From contig CANQDD010000010.1 of NCBI GenBank assembly GCA_947591315.1, positions 1-64,000 on the forward strand: 64,000 nucleotides of DNA, given 5' to 3'. Numbering within the stretch: position 1 is the first letter of the stretch; each line of letters begins with the position of its first letter. A model generated the notes under the pieces. It made no database searches, had not been told where the DNA came from, and saw only the letters and a list, made by a program, of their open reading frames with translations. A program made the position numbers and the translations under genes. Shown piece after piece: positions 36,424-46,123 of the stretch. This DNA comes from an uncultured Clostridia bacterium (GTDB lineage Bacteria; Bacillota; Clostridia; UBA1381).

Positions 36424-37989
36424 GTGAAACTGAAAATATTTACAGCCGCGCTCACCGTGGCGGCGCTTATTTCCACAACCGCGCAGGCGGCGGAAAAACC
36501 GGTGTATATATGCGCGTATTATAACGGCGCGGGCACGCTCATAAACGTGAAGAATTTCACCGAGGACGAACTAAAAAATGTGTTCGGCGCGTTTGCTCCC
36601 GACGACGCGGTAAAGGCGAAGCTGTTCCTCTGGGACGGCGCATTACAGCCGGAGGGCGGACTTTCCGTGACCGATTATCCGCTCGAGGTCAAAAAACTCG
36701 TCAGCGTCACCACAGCGCCAAACGTGACGGCTGAAATGTGCGCCGCGTCGTTCTGGCAGGCGAAGGACAACTGCTCCGACGAGGTTATTATGACCGAGGC
36801 GGAGATAGCGGAGCTTAACAGCAGAATCCTCAAAGCCGACGGCACTCACATGAACGACCTGACCGCCTTTGACGGAGCATACGACGGCACGGCTCTGGCG
36901 AAGTCGCTCGCCGATTTTAATAAGCCGTCCAAGGTGTTGTATTTAGGCGACAAGCCCGTGTCCGAAAGCTATTACGAGGCGATACGCAAAAACATAAGGA
37001 ACGCCGCGGTTACAAAGAAAATGCCGTACAAATTCGGCTTTGCCGTGAACAGGACAATTATGAAGGACTATCCGTGTGAGGATTACCTGTCCGAATTTCC
37101 GTCCGATCCCGAGTGGGATGAGCTCACAGCGACGGGCGTGGCGGTGAACGAGCCGCTCGTTGTTCTGTTCCGGACCGCCGACGGAAAATTTACATACGTA
37201 TACAGCCGATGCTATTCGGGCTGGGCGCCCACGGAGGACATTGCCGTATGTGAAAGCAAGGCGGAGTGGGAAAGCCTGTTAAATCCTGAAAATTTCCTCG
37301 TCGTGACGGGTGAAAAGGTGTACCTTGAACCGAGCGCGGACGCGGACTTAAACGAAAAACTGCTCACAATGGGAACGGTTCTGCCGCTCAATACGGAGTA
37401 CACGGACGGCGCGGTCATGAATCGTCTGCCGTGGAATAACTACGTTGTAAAAATGCCCGCGCGCGATGAAAACGGCAAATTTTACCAAAAGGACGCGCTC
37501 ATCTCCGCGAACCGCGACGTGAACGTCGGATATTTGCCGTACACGCCGGCGAACGTGCTGACGCAGGCGTTCAAGTCGCTCGGCGACCGTTACGGCTGGG
37601 GCGGCATGATGAACGCGCAGGACTGCTCGGCGTTCGCGCAGGAGGTGTACCGCTGCTTTGGATTCGAGCTTGCGCGGAACACTTCATGGCAGGCGGCGAT
37701 GCCGGCTGACGTCACCGATATGACTAAAATGACCACGGACGAGAAAAAAGCCGTGATTGACACGCTCCCGGCCGGAGCGATACTTATAATGCCGGGACAT
37801 GAGGTAATTTATCTCGGCGAGGAAAACGGACTGTACTATGTGATAAACGATTCAGGCTCGCTCGTGCCGCCCGACGATCCAAACACGGCACTAAACCCGC
37901 GCAGCATTATAATAAACGACCTTTCCGCGCGCAGAGCGTCCGGAGGGACGTGGCTTGAAAATCTGACCTACGCGGTTGTTATAAAATAA
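36424..37989 (+). CDS. Secreted NlpC/P60-family cell-wall peptidase with SH3-type region
   Basis: 521 residues beginning with a GTG at 36424. Signal peptide (KIFTAALTVAALISTTAQAA). A large N-terminal region (30-350) of unclear family contains an SH3b-like stretch (LFRTADGKFTYVYSRCYSGWAPTEDIAV). The NlpC/P60 domain (about 375-505) has the catalytic Cys in NAQDCSAFAQEVY (Cys401) and the His in IMPGHEVIYLG (His459). Such enzymes cut peptide bridges of peptidoglycan outside the membrane. The transcript ends at 38015. Confidence 0.9.
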   Translation: MKLKIFTAALTVAALISTTAQAAEKPVYICAYYNGAGTLINVKNFTEDELKNVFGAFAPDDAVKAKLFLWDGALQPEGGLSVTDYPLEVKKLVSVTTAPNVTAEMCAASFWQAKDNCSDEVIMTEAEIAELNSRILKADGTHMNDLTAFDGAYDGTALAKSLADFNKPSKVLYLGDKPVSESYYEAIRKNIRNAAVTKKMPYKFGFAVNRTIMKDYPCEDYLSEFPSDPEWDELTATGVAVNEPLVVLFRTADGKFTYVYSRCYSGWAPTEDIAVCESKAEWESLLNPENFLVVTGEKVYLEPSADADLNEKLLTMGTVLPLNTEYTDGAVMNRLPWNNYVVKMPARDENGKFYQKDALISANRDVNVGYLPYTPANVLTQAFKSLGDRYGWGGMMNAQDCSAFAQEVYRCFGFELARNTSWQAAMPADVTDMTKMTTDEKKAVIDTLPAGAILIMPGHEVIYLGEENGLYYVINDSGSLVPPDDPNTALNPRSIIINDLSARRASGGTWLENLTYAVVIK

Positions 37990-37997
37990 TATCGAGC

Positions 37998-38015
37998 GCC
38001 GCCGTTTTCGGCGGC
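37998..38015 (+). terminator. Terminator after the NlpC/P60 gene
   Basis: GCCGCCG-tttt-CGGCGGC followed by ATTTTT. Confidence 0.8.
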
Positions 38016-38032
38016 ATTTTTGCGTAAAAAAA

Positions 38033-38059
38033 TACGGAACGGCGTAATGCCGTTCCGTA
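38033..38059 (-). terminator. Terminator of the ilv operon
   Basis: TACGGAACGGC-gtaat-GCCGTTCCGTA, 11-bp stem; the minus-strand side runs into a series of T (A-run at 38026-38032 on the plus strand). It lies 15 bp after the ilvC stop. Confidence 0.85.
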
Positions 38060-38073
38060 CAATATTTTTTGAA

Positions 38074-39108
<1,035 letters not shown>

Positions 39109-39147
39109 TTACCTCTTTCTTTATTAAATTATTTTTTACTGTGTAAA

Positions 39148-39648
39148 TTACTTGTCGAGCTTGAGCATATTCGCGCCTCTTTCAAGCGCCGTCATGCCCG
39201 TTCTCGAAAGCTCCTCTATGCCGTACGCGTCAACGAGGTCGAGAAATGCGTTTACCTTTTTCTCATGACCTGTTATCTCGACGGTCAGCGTGTTCGGGCT
39301 TATATCGACTATATTTGCTCTGAACACGTTCGTAATCTCGATTACCTCGCTTCTCGTCTTGGGGGTAACCTTGATTTTTACAAGCGCGAGACCGCGCTTT
39401 ACTATTTCGCTGTCACGGAGCGTTTTTATCTTAATGACCTCCATGATTTTTGAAAGCTGCTTTGACACCTGTTCGACCGTCAGCGCGTCGCCGTTTACCT
39501 CTATCGTAATTCTCGACACATGCGGATCGTTCGTCGTGCCGACCGACAGCGAGTGAATGTTAAAGCCGCGTCTCGAAAACAGTCCGACTACTCTTGAAAG
39601 CACGCCGGGGTTATTCTCGACGAGCACGGATAATGTGTATCTTTCCAT
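39148..39648 (-). CDS. ilvN: Acetolactate synthase small (regulatory) subunit
   Basis: 166 residues. N-terminal ACT domain (LSVLVENNPGVLSRVVGLFSRRGFNIHSL, VGTTNDPHVSRITIEV) and a second ACT-like domain (EIVKRGLALVKI, VDISPNTLTVEITGHEKKVNAFLDLV). It binds valine and regulates the large subunit. Only 2 bp separate it from ilvB upstream. Confidence 0.95.
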   Translation of the reverse strand: MERYTLSVLVENNPGVLSRVVGLFSRRGFNIHSLSVGTTNDPHVSRITIEVNGDALTVEQVSKQLSKIMEVIKIKTLRDSEIVKRGLALVKIKVTPKTRSEVIEITNVFRANIVDISPNTLTVEITGHEKKVNAFLDLVDAYGIEELSRTGMTALERGANMLKLDK

Positions 39649-39650
39649 GG

Positions 39651-41327
39651 TTAGTTATCCTCCTTTCGGGGGAGCGGAGCTTCGTTAAGCACGTCGCCCG
39701 TAGGCTCGAAGGGGTTGACCTCCACGACGAGCAGATACGATTTGTCGTCCGCGAGCATTTTGTCTATCGCCTTGCCGACCTCGCTGTTTTCTTTAACGGT
39801 CGAGGTGTTGAAGCCGTAAGCCTTCGCGAGCATTTCAAAATCGGGAGTGCCTTCTATATTGACCGCCTGGTAGTTGGCTTTGTATAAAAGGAACTGATGC
39901 TCGTGCACCATGCCGAGTCTGCCGTTTTTGAACAGTACCATTTTAACAGGTATATCCCAATACGCCATAGTACCCATTTCCGGCAGATCCATCTGGAATG
40001 AGCCATCGCCCATTACGGCGATCACGGGCTTTTCACCCTTTGCCGCGACGGACGCGCCTATCGCGGCGGGAAGTCCGTAGCCCATTGTGCCGAAGCCGCC
40101 CGACGTAAGGAACGCGCGCGGCGTTTTGAAGTTGTAGTTGTTCGCCGTCCAAATCTGGTTCTGACCGACCTCGGTCGAAACGTACGCGTCGGAATGTGTC
40201 TTTTCCGAGAGCACCGTCATAAAGTACTTCGGGTTTACAAAGCCGTTATCCTCGTTAAACGGCTCGTGAGTGAACCGAGCGCGCAGCTCCTCGGCTTCGC
40301 GCACCCATTCCTTTTCGGCTTTGTAACCGCTCATTAGCGGCGTAAGCTGTTCAAGCACGTCCTTTATATCGCCGACAACGGGAATGTACGGCTGAACGTT
40401 TTTGCCTATTTCCGCGGGGTCGATGTCAATATGTATGAGCTTATTGCCATCTTCAAGTCCCTTGATGTGCGCGACCGTTCTGTCGCCGAGACGCGAACCC
40501 ATTACGATAACGGTGTCCGCGCGGTTAAAAATCATATTCGCGCGCTTTACGCCGTGCGAGCCGATCATGCCGTAGTAGGAGTGGTGGTCGCAGGGAAGCA
40601 CGCCTATGCCCATCATCGTTGAAACGACGGGTATATCCGTTTCCTTGACGAATTTGCGCAGCTCGTTTACCGCGTCGGATATAACGATGCCGCCGCCCGC
40701 GAGTATTACGGGCTTTTTGGACGATTTTATCGCCTCCGCGACCTTCTTTACCTGCGATTCGTTAGCCTTGCCGGTAATCTTGTAGCCGCGTATGCTGACG
40801 TTATCGTCCTCGTCGGGGTAATCGTACTCCGCCTTTAACAAATCCATCGGGAAGTCGATAAGCACGGGACCCGGTCTACCCGTTTCCGCGATGTGGAACG
40901 CCTCGTTTACCACTCTCGGTATATCGAGCCCGTCCTTAATAAGGTAGCTGTGCTTTGTGAAGGGCAGCGTCGCGCCGGTAATGTCTACCTCCTGGAACGC
41001 GTCCTTGCCGATGAGCGGCGTCGCTACCTGTCCGGTCAGCGCCACCATAGGAACAGAATCCATGTAAGCCGTCGCGATACCCGTTATCAGGTTCGTCGCG
41101 CCCGGACCCGACGTGGCGGTGCACACGCCCGCTCTTTTCGTGACCCTCGCGTAGCCCGACGCCATGTGCGCCGCGCCCTGCTCGTTTCGTGTCAAAATAT
41201 GTTTTATGGAGGAAAGAGACAGCTTGTCTATTATGGGACAGTTGGCAGCGCCCGGGTAACCGAACACAACCTCGACGCCGTTCTTCTCCAAGGTTTTAAC
41301 AACCATTTCAGCACCGGTCATTCTCAA
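39651..41327 (-). CDS. ilvB: Acetolactate synthase large (catalytic) subunit
   Basis: 558 residues with the three ThDP-enzyme domains: GAEMVVKTLEKNGVEVVFGYPGAANCP with the catalytic Glu reached by RNEQGAAHMA; TGQVATPLIGKDAFQEVDI; and the C-terminal ThDP/Mg motif VMGDGSFQMDLPEMGTM. It condenses pyruvate to acetolactate. First gene of the operon, behind a 180-nt leader that may be regulatory. AGGAGG lies before the ATG. Confidence 0.97.
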   Translation of the reverse strand: MRMTGAEMVVKTLEKNGVEVVFGYPGAANCPIIDKLSLSSIKHILTRNEQGAAHMASGYARVTKRAGVCTATSGPGATNLITGIATAYMDSVPMVALTGQVATPLIGKDAFQEVDITGATLPFTKHSYLIKDGLDIPRVVNEAFHIAETGRPGPVLIDFPMDLLKAEYDYPDEDDNVSIRGYKITGKANESQVKKVAEAIKSSKKPVILAGGGIVISDAVNELRKFVKETDIPVVSTMMGIGVLPCDHHSYYGMIGSHGVKRANMIFNRADTVIVMGSRLGDRTVAHIKGLEDGNKLIHIDIDPAEIGKNVQPYIPVVGDIKDVLEQLTPLMSGYKAEKEWVREAEELRARFTHEPFNEDNGFVNPKYFMTVLSEKTHSDAYVSTEVGQNQIWTANNYNFKTPRAFLTSGGFGTMGYGLPAAIGASVAAKGEKPVIAVMGDGSFQMDLPEMGTMAYWDIPVKMVLFKNGRLGMVHEHQFLLYKANYQAVNIEGTPDFEMLAKAYGFNTSTVKENSEVGKAIDKMLADDKSYLLVVEVNPFEPTGDVLNEAPLPRKEDN

Positions 41328-41508
41328 AAAAATTCCTCCTTTTCATTAAATATAGTGTCCTCGGCGCGTTTGTTTTTCCTGCGCCGTAAAACCATCTCAT
41401 TTGGTTAGTCTTGTGGAAAACCGAAATTTTTTCGATGGTGCTGCCGACAGCATATGCTGTCCGCGCGGGTTTGCCGCGCATATGCGTGCCTGCCGTTTCA
41501 GACCGCAT
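41328..41508 (-). promoter_or_regulatory. Structured 5' leader of the ilv operon
   Basis: The region from the predicted start (about 41508) to ilvB can fold into GACAGCatatGCTGTC (41446-41461, also a perfect 16-bp DNA palindrome), GCGCGG-caaac-CCGCGC (41462-41478 area) and CGGCGC...GCGCCG close to the ribosome site. I looked for the T-box GGTGG anticodon-acceptor element and for a leader peptide rich in Leu/Ile/Val and saw neither. The nature of the control is unknown. Confidence 0.5.
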
Positions 41509-41511
41509 ATA
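41446..41511. repeat. Three GCATAT(G/A) boxes in the ilv leader
   Basis: GCATATGC at 41450-41457, GCATATGC at 41478-41485 and GCATATA at 41505-41511, spaced 28 and 27 bp. The first is the centre of a perfect 16-bp palindrome; the second sits in CGCGCATATGCGTG. They could be protein-binding sites or RNA hairpin loops. Confidence 0.55.
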
Positions 41512-41514
41512 GCT

Positions 41515-41543
41515 ATTTTATCAGCCTGCGGCGTAATTGTCAA
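41515..41543 (-). promoter_or_regulatory. Promoter of the ilv operon
   Basis: On the minus strand TTGACA (41538-41543) and TAAAAT (41515-41520), spacing 17. Confidence 0.75.
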
Positions 41544-41613
41544 CAGCTTTTTAATACCTGCGCGCAAATTTGAATTGCCGCTTAAAAAATATGAACACAA
41601 TCACCAAATATAA

Positions 41614-41642
41614 TTGACATTTGAGCGCGAATAATGTATAAT
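41614..41642 (+). promoter_or_regulatory. Full-consensus promoter of the GH105 gene
   Basis: TTGACA at 41614-41619 and TATAAT at 41637-41642, spacing 17, both perfect; 39 bp before the ATG at 41681, which has AAAGGAGA upstream. Confidence 0.8.
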
Positions 41643-41680
41643 TAAACCAATGACTAATTTTATGCAAAGGAGACAGAACA

Positions 41681-43828
41681 ATGGGCTATTATTTTGACGA
41701 TTCCGTGAGCATAAACGCTTATGAGGGCACGAATCCGCAGGCGATACTGTCCTCGCTCGCGTACCGCTACATGGGACAAAATCTGAAGCACGGTCTTTAT
41801 TACCGCGCGTATACAAACAACGGCATCGTCCGCACTACGGACTATCGCTATCTTGTCGATTTTAATAAGATTTATCCGAACGCGAAAAGCAAGGACTGCG
41901 TTTGGGCGTTCGCGACGACGTACAGCGACGGCGACGCTAATTTCGGCTTCGACATCAACTGCTTCGGACCGATGGAGATGTACGTAAACGGCGAATTGGT
42001 GTATAAGTCGGACATTTTTAAGGAGAGATATTCCGAAACCGCGACGCGCATTTTCTTTGACGTGCACAAGGGCTGGAACGATATCCGCATAAAGTTTAAG
42101 AAAACTACCGCCGGATTCGGCTCGCAGTTTGGCACTTGGATAGGCAAGTGGGATTTCTACACGATAATGCCGACAAAGGAGCGTATGGGCAGAGAGGGAT
42201 TTGTGTTCACCGAGCTTGTTCCCGACGATTATGAGCCGCAGTTCGAGGTCGGTATGAGTGAGAAGGATTTCGACAAGAAGCTCTATCCCGAAACCGAGTG
42301 GTCGGACGACGAGAAGAAAAAGGGCTGCCTCACGCGTATGTTCGGAACGCCCGAAGGTAAGTACGCGGTAGGTTACGCGAAGGTGTTCTTCGACGATATC
42401 AAGGACACAAAGCATAAAATAATGCTCGATACGCTCGGCGAAACGGTTGTCTATCTTAATAAGAAAGAAGTGTTCAAGACAAGCGGCGGCAAGGAGACGT
42501 TCGAGATCGACGCGCCGCTCGGCGAATGTGATTTGCACGTAAAATGCGTATGCGGCGGCGACTGGGGCTACACGCTCGAATGTCCGACAGGCGAGCTGAG
42601 AAACGCGGCGCGCGTAAAGGGCACGAATGACATTTGGATGTATATTGGTCCGTTTGACGCGGATTACGATTTCCCGTTCGATAAGGCGTCGGATATGCTC
42701 CATGTTGTCGGCGAGCCGAAAACGTACTGGCGGCTCGACGAGCCGGATACTTTCGTAAGACCGTACAACGAAAACACGCTGTTTGGAAGATGGAATTATC
42801 CCCTGGGCGTTACGATGTACGGACTTCTTCACACGGCTATGCTTATCGGCTCGGAGGACATTAAGAAATACATAAAGGAGCACGTGCAGCTCTGTATTGA
42901 CACGTTCGAGTACGCGATGTGGGACAAGGAGCAGTACGGCGGCGCTACGTCGATACACAATCTGCTCACATCAATCGACAGCCTCGACGACTGCGGTTCG
43001 TTCGCGTCAACGATGCTCGAGGTTCACAAGTATCTCGGGCTTAAGGACGTAAAGGTTGTCGCGGATTATGTGGGAGACTACATCTTCAATCATCAGGACA
43101 GGCTTGAGGACGGCACGTTCTGGCGCAAGGATATGATGCACCACTTCCATAATCTTACGATGTGGGCTGACGATTTATATATGAGCGTTCCGTTCCTGAC
43201 ACGCTACTATGAGTTCACCGGCGACCAAAAGTATATCGACGACGCGGCGAATCAGTTCTTCGGATTCAAGAAGCGCCTGTTTATGCCGGAGCAGAGCATA
43301 ATGTCGCACGTTTACGACTTCAAATATGACACCAAGACGAACGTTCCGTGGGGACGCGGCAACGGCTGGGTCGTTTTCTCGATGACCGAGCTTCTCGAAA
43401 AGCTGCCGGAGGATCACCCGAAGCGCGATGACCTCATCGAGTTCCTCAACACTCTCTGCGAGGGTTATCTGAAGCTTCAAGACGAGGACGGAATGTGGCA
43501 CCAGGTAATAACGGATTGGGACAGCTACCCCGAAACCTCCTGTACGTCGATGTTCATTTACGCGTTCTCGCGCGGGATCCGCTTCGGCTGGCTCAAAAAT
43601 CCCGAAAAGTACGTGAAGGCTATATATAAGGGCTGGGAGGCTATCTCAAAGACGAGCGTTGACAGAGGCGGAAACGTTTACGGCGTATGCCGCGGCTCGG
43701 AGTTCTCGTTCATACCCGATTACTACAAATACGAGCTTGGCTGGAACCTCAACGACACGCACGGCACGGGCATAGTAATGCTTGCCGGAATCGAGGTTAT
43801 CAGGCTCGGAGAGTTCCTCGAAAAATAA
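41681..43828 (+). CDS. Glycoside hydrolase family 105-type (unsaturated rhamnogalacturonyl hydrolase) with N-terminal beta domains
   Basis: 715 residues. Residues 360-710 form the (alpha/alpha)6 barrel of GH105/GH88: HHFHNLTMWADDLYMSVPFLTRYYE with the likely catalytic Asp497 region, NVPWGRGNGWVVFSMTELLE, DEDGMWHQVITDWDSYPETSCTSMF. The enzyme removes the unsaturated uronic acid from rhamnogalacturonan fragments left by pectate-type lyases. The first 340 residues hold two beta-sandwich-like segments that I do not recognise and that minimal YteR enzymes lack. No signal peptide: cytoplasmic. Followed by a terminator and the lplBCA genes. Confidence 0.88.
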   Translation: MGYYFDDSVSINAYEGTNPQAILSSLAYRYMGQNLKHGLYYRAYTNNGIVRTTDYRYLVDFNKIYPNAKSKDCVWAFATTYSDGDANFGFDINCFGPMEMYVNGELVYKSDIFKERYSETATRIFFDVHKGWNDIRIKFKKTTAGFGSQFGTWIGKWDFYTIMPTKERMGREGFVFTELVPDDYEPQFEVGMSEKDFDKKLYPETEWSDDEKKKGCLTRMFGTPEGKYAVGYAKVFFDDIKDTKHKIMLDTLGETVVYLNKKEVFKTSGGKETFEIDAPLGECDLHVKCVCGGDWGYTLECPTGELRNAARVKGTNDIWMYIGPFDADYDFPFDKASDMLHVVGEPKTYWRLDEPDTFVRPYNENTLFGRWNYPLGVTMYGLLHTAMLIGSEDIKKYIKEHVQLCIDTFEYAMWDKEQYGGATSIHNLLTSIDSLDDCGSFASTMLEVHKYLGLKDVKVVADYVGDYIFNHQDRLEDGTFWRKDMMHHFHNLTMWADDLYMSVPFLTRYYEFTGDQKYIDDAANQFFGFKKRLFMPEQSIMSHVYDFKYDTKTNVPWGRGNGWVVFSMTELLEKLPEDHPKRDDLIEFLNTLCEGYLKLQDEDGMWHQVITDWDSYPETSCTSMFIYAFSRGIRFGWLKNPEKYVKAIYKGWEAISKTSVDRGGNVYGVCRGSEFSFIPDYYKYELGWNLNDTHGTGIVMLAGIEVIRLGEFLEK

Positions 43829-43852
43829 CGTTTAGTCAAATTAAACAAAGAA

Positions 43853-43879
43853 AAACGGCGGCTCAATCAACCGCCGTTT
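43853..43879 (+). terminator. Terminator after the GH105 gene
   Basis: AAACGGCGG-ctcaatcaa-CCGCCGTTT followed by further T residues. Confidence 0.85.
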
Positions 43880-43882
43880 TTT

Positions 43883-44047
43883 ATCGTTAAATTTAACAAT
43901 ACACCTCCGGTTTTTTTATGGACTTTTTAGCCTATTTTATGGTAACATGAGTTACGTCACATTAAATACATAATAATTCATAGGTAGTGATTTTATACAA
44001 AACAACAAAAATTTTTAAAAAAATTTGCATTTTTTTCACAAAAAGTA
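43883..44047. other. AT-rich gap before the lplB promoter, nothing recognised
   Basis: Part of a 350-bp gene-free stretch. Apart from a 12-bp palindrome GTTAAATTTAAC at 43886-43897 and A/T runs at 44003-44040, which may act as an UP-like element for the following promoter, I see no feature. Confidence 0.5.
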
Positions 44048-44076
44048 TTGCAATCTTTACCGAAATGAGCTATAAT
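44048..44076 (+). promoter_or_regulatory. Promoter of the lplB-lplC-lplA operon
   Basis: TTGCAA at 44048-44053 and TATAAT at 44071-44076, spacing 17, preceded by A-tracts that could strengthen it. Confidence 0.75.
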
Positions 44077-44093
44077 GTATTTATTAAATTTAT

Positions 44094-44146
44094 GTCTTTG
44101 TGCAAATTGCGGATAAACGCCCAAGATCCGCGCTTTCCGCAAAGAC
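44094..44146 (+). promoter_or_regulatory. Nested hairpin in the lpl operon leader
   Basis: Outer stem GTCTTTG (44094-44100) with CAAAGAC (44140-44146) encloses an inner stem GCGGAT (44109-44114) with ATCCGC (44126-44131). No poly-T follows, so it is not a terminator. It may stabilise the mRNA, bind a regulator or be a dyad operator. Confidence 0.5.
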
Positions 44147-44178
44147 TGTAAACACATAAAATTTAGGGAGGGTATGCT

Positions 44179-45174
44179 ATGGCTAAAGCTCAAAAAATTG
44201 TGCTTACTCCCGAGGAGAAAGCACATCAAAAGGTGAGAAGACGGGCGCAGATCAAGCGTGACAGATGGATATATCTGTTGCTCTTGCCCGGATTTTTGTA
44301 TTTCATAATCTTTAAAATCGTACCTATGTACGGCGTACTTATCGCATTTAAAGATTACTATGCGCCGAGCCAGTTCTTCGGACCGGGATTTTCCGAGTTC
44401 GGCAAGGATTGGGTAGGCTTTGAGAACTTCAGACTGTTCCTTACGGACTCATCTTTCTGGATGCTCCTAAGAAACACGCTGATAATTTCGGGAATGAATA
44501 TTATATTCTTCTTCCCGCTCCCGATTATTATGGCGCTTCTTTTGAACGAAATGAAGGTTCAGTGGTACAAGAAAGCTATTCAGACACTTGTATATGTACC
44601 TCACTTCGTATCTATGGTAGTCGTATTCTCGATTACATACGTCCTTTTAAGAGCGCCTGCGGCAAAGGAATCGGGCGGTGCTATCTACGAAATCGTTAAA
44701 ACCTTAAACGGCGGCAACGGAGTCGATATAATGCAGGACAAGATTGCAATATATTGGGTTGTTCTTATCCAGAATGTTTGGAAGGAAACAGGTTGGGGAA
44801 CGATTATCTTCCTTGCGGCTTTGGCGGGTGTTGACGTAGAGCAGTACGAGGCGGCTATAGTTGACGGCGCGAACCGTTGGCAGCAGCTCATCTACATAAC
44901 ACTTCCGGCAATCACGGGCACGATTGTCACAATGTTGATCCTCAGAATGGGCAGCGTTCTTAACACAGGTTACGAACAGCTGATCCTGTTAAAGAACAGC
45001 GGTAACGCAGACTCTATCCAGACCTTCGACACATACGTATACTTCCAAGGTATGCAAGGCGGTGAATACGGTTATACGACGGCGGTATCATTGTTCAAGT
45101 CAATTATCAGTATTATCTTCATCCAGTCGGCAAACGCTATCGCTAAGCATGCCGGTCAGGAAGGTCTTTATTAA
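44179..45174 (+). CDS. lplB: Sugar ABC transporter permease, LplB/YteP-like
   Basis: 331 residues with six membrane helices (helix 1 YLLLLPGFLYFIIFKIVPMYGVLIAF). The permease EAA loop reads EQYEAAIVDGANRWQQLIYITLPA. This long-N-terminus permease class (LplB/YtePQ family) imports complex oligosaccharides, including rhamnogalacturonan fragments. No ATPase gene is nearby, so a shared MsmX/MsmK-type ATPase elsewhere is expected. Ribosome site GGGAGGG. Codon use shifts to AGA/GGT/ATC, typical of highly expressed genes. Confidence 0.93.
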   Translation: MAKAQKIVLTPEEKAHQKVRRRAQIKRDRWIYLLLLPGFLYFIIFKIVPMYGVLIAFKDYYAPSQFFGPGFSEFGKDWVGFENFRLFLTDSSFWMLLRNTLIISGMNIIFFFPLPIIMALLLNEMKVQWYKKAIQTLVYVPHFVSMVVVFSITYVLLRAPAAKESGGAIYEIVKTLNGGNGVDIMQDKIAIYWVVLIQNVWKETGWGTIIFLAALAGVDVEQYEAAIVDGANRWQQLIYITLPAITGTIVTMLILRMGSVLNTGYEQLILLKNSGNADSIQTFDTYVYFQGMQGGEYGYTTAVSLFKSIISIIFIQSANAIAKHAGQEGLY

Positions 45175-45194
45175 AGAAGGGAGGACGAGAGAGT

Positions 45195-46073
45195 ATGATA
45201 AGTATAAAAAGAAAAAGTCTCGGCGACTTCATCGGAGATATTGTTATATACGCCGTAATGACCATTCTTGGACTGCTCATGGTCATTCCCTTCATCTATG
45301 TAATTGCGGCGTCATTTGCCAAGGAGTCCGAAATTCAGACAAGACCGTTGTTCCTTTGGCCGGAGCAGCCTACGCTCGCGGCGTATAAAAAGGTATTTGA
45401 TATGAACGACATGGGACCGACGGTATTCCGTTCGCTTGGCGTTTCAATCGGCGTAACGCTCGTGGGTACACTCGTAAACATGTTTTTCACGACGACAATG
45501 GCATACGGACTTTCGAGAAAAAATCTTGTAGGTAAGGGTCCGATACTTAAAATGGTAATGTTCACCATGGTATTCAGCGGCGGTATGATTCCTACCTTCC
45601 TTGTTGTAAGAGCCTTGGGAATGTATGACACTTATGCGGCGCTTATTCTTCCGGGCGCGATCAGTGCGTACAACATGCTGATTGTAAGAAACTTCTTTAT
45701 GGATCTCCCGATAGAGCTTGAGGAAGCCGCCTCGATAGACGGATGTTCCGAGATAGGAATATTCTTCAAGATAGCGCTTCCGCTTTCGATGCCTGTAATT
45801 GCGACCTTCAGTCTTTTCTACGGCGTTGGTCACTGGAACGACTACATGGCATCGCTCATCTACATAGACGATCAGAAGAAGTATCCGTTCACCCTGGTGC
45901 TCCGCAGCCTTGTAATGCAGAACGCCGAGGAAATGACGGAGGGTGAGCTTCCCCCGTCGGATACGCTGAAGATGGCGGTTATCGTTATAGGTACAATTCC
46001 TATCCTCTGCGTATATCCGTTCCTGCAGAAGCACTTTGCGGCAGGTGCGATGGTCGGCGCCGTTAAGGGTTAA
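45195..46073 (+). CDS. lplC: Sugar ABC transporter permease, LplC/YtcP-like
   Basis: 292 residues, six helices, with the EAA loop ELEEAASIDGCSEIGIFFKIALPLSMP. N-terminal LGDFIGDIVIYAVMTILGLLMVIPFIYVIAASF matches LplC/YtcP. It pairs with lplB (20 bp upstream) to form the membrane channel of a carbohydrate importer. GGGAGG precedes the ATG. Confidence 0.93.
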   Translation: MISIKRKSLGDFIGDIVIYAVMTILGLLMVIPFIYVIAASFAKESEIQTRPLFLWPEQPTLAAYKKVFDMNDMGPTVFRSLGVSIGVTLVGTLVNMFFTTTMAYGLSRKNLVGKGPILKMVMFTMVFSGGMIPTFLVVRALGMYDTYAALILPGAISAYNMLIVRNFFMDLPIELEEAASIDGCSEIGIFFKIALPLSMPVIATFSLFYGVGHWNDYMASLIYIDDQKKYPFTLVLRSLVMQNAEEMTEGELPPSDTLKMAVIVIGTIPILCVYPFLQKHFAAGAMVGAVKG

Positions 46074-46123
46074 TCCCGTCGGTGAAATCGGAATTAGACT
46101 TTTATGTAGGGAGGAATTAAAAT

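Noticed and set aside
41328-41543. T-box riboswitch in the ilv leader
   Set aside because: No GGTGG/acceptor-like T-box sequence and no downstream terminator-antiterminator pair could be found by eye.
41660-42958. Long minus-strand open frame (432 codons) opposite the GH105 gene
   Set aside because: It mirrors codon bias of the plus-strand gene, has no ribosome site and no recognisable domain; the plus-strand gene is clearly real.
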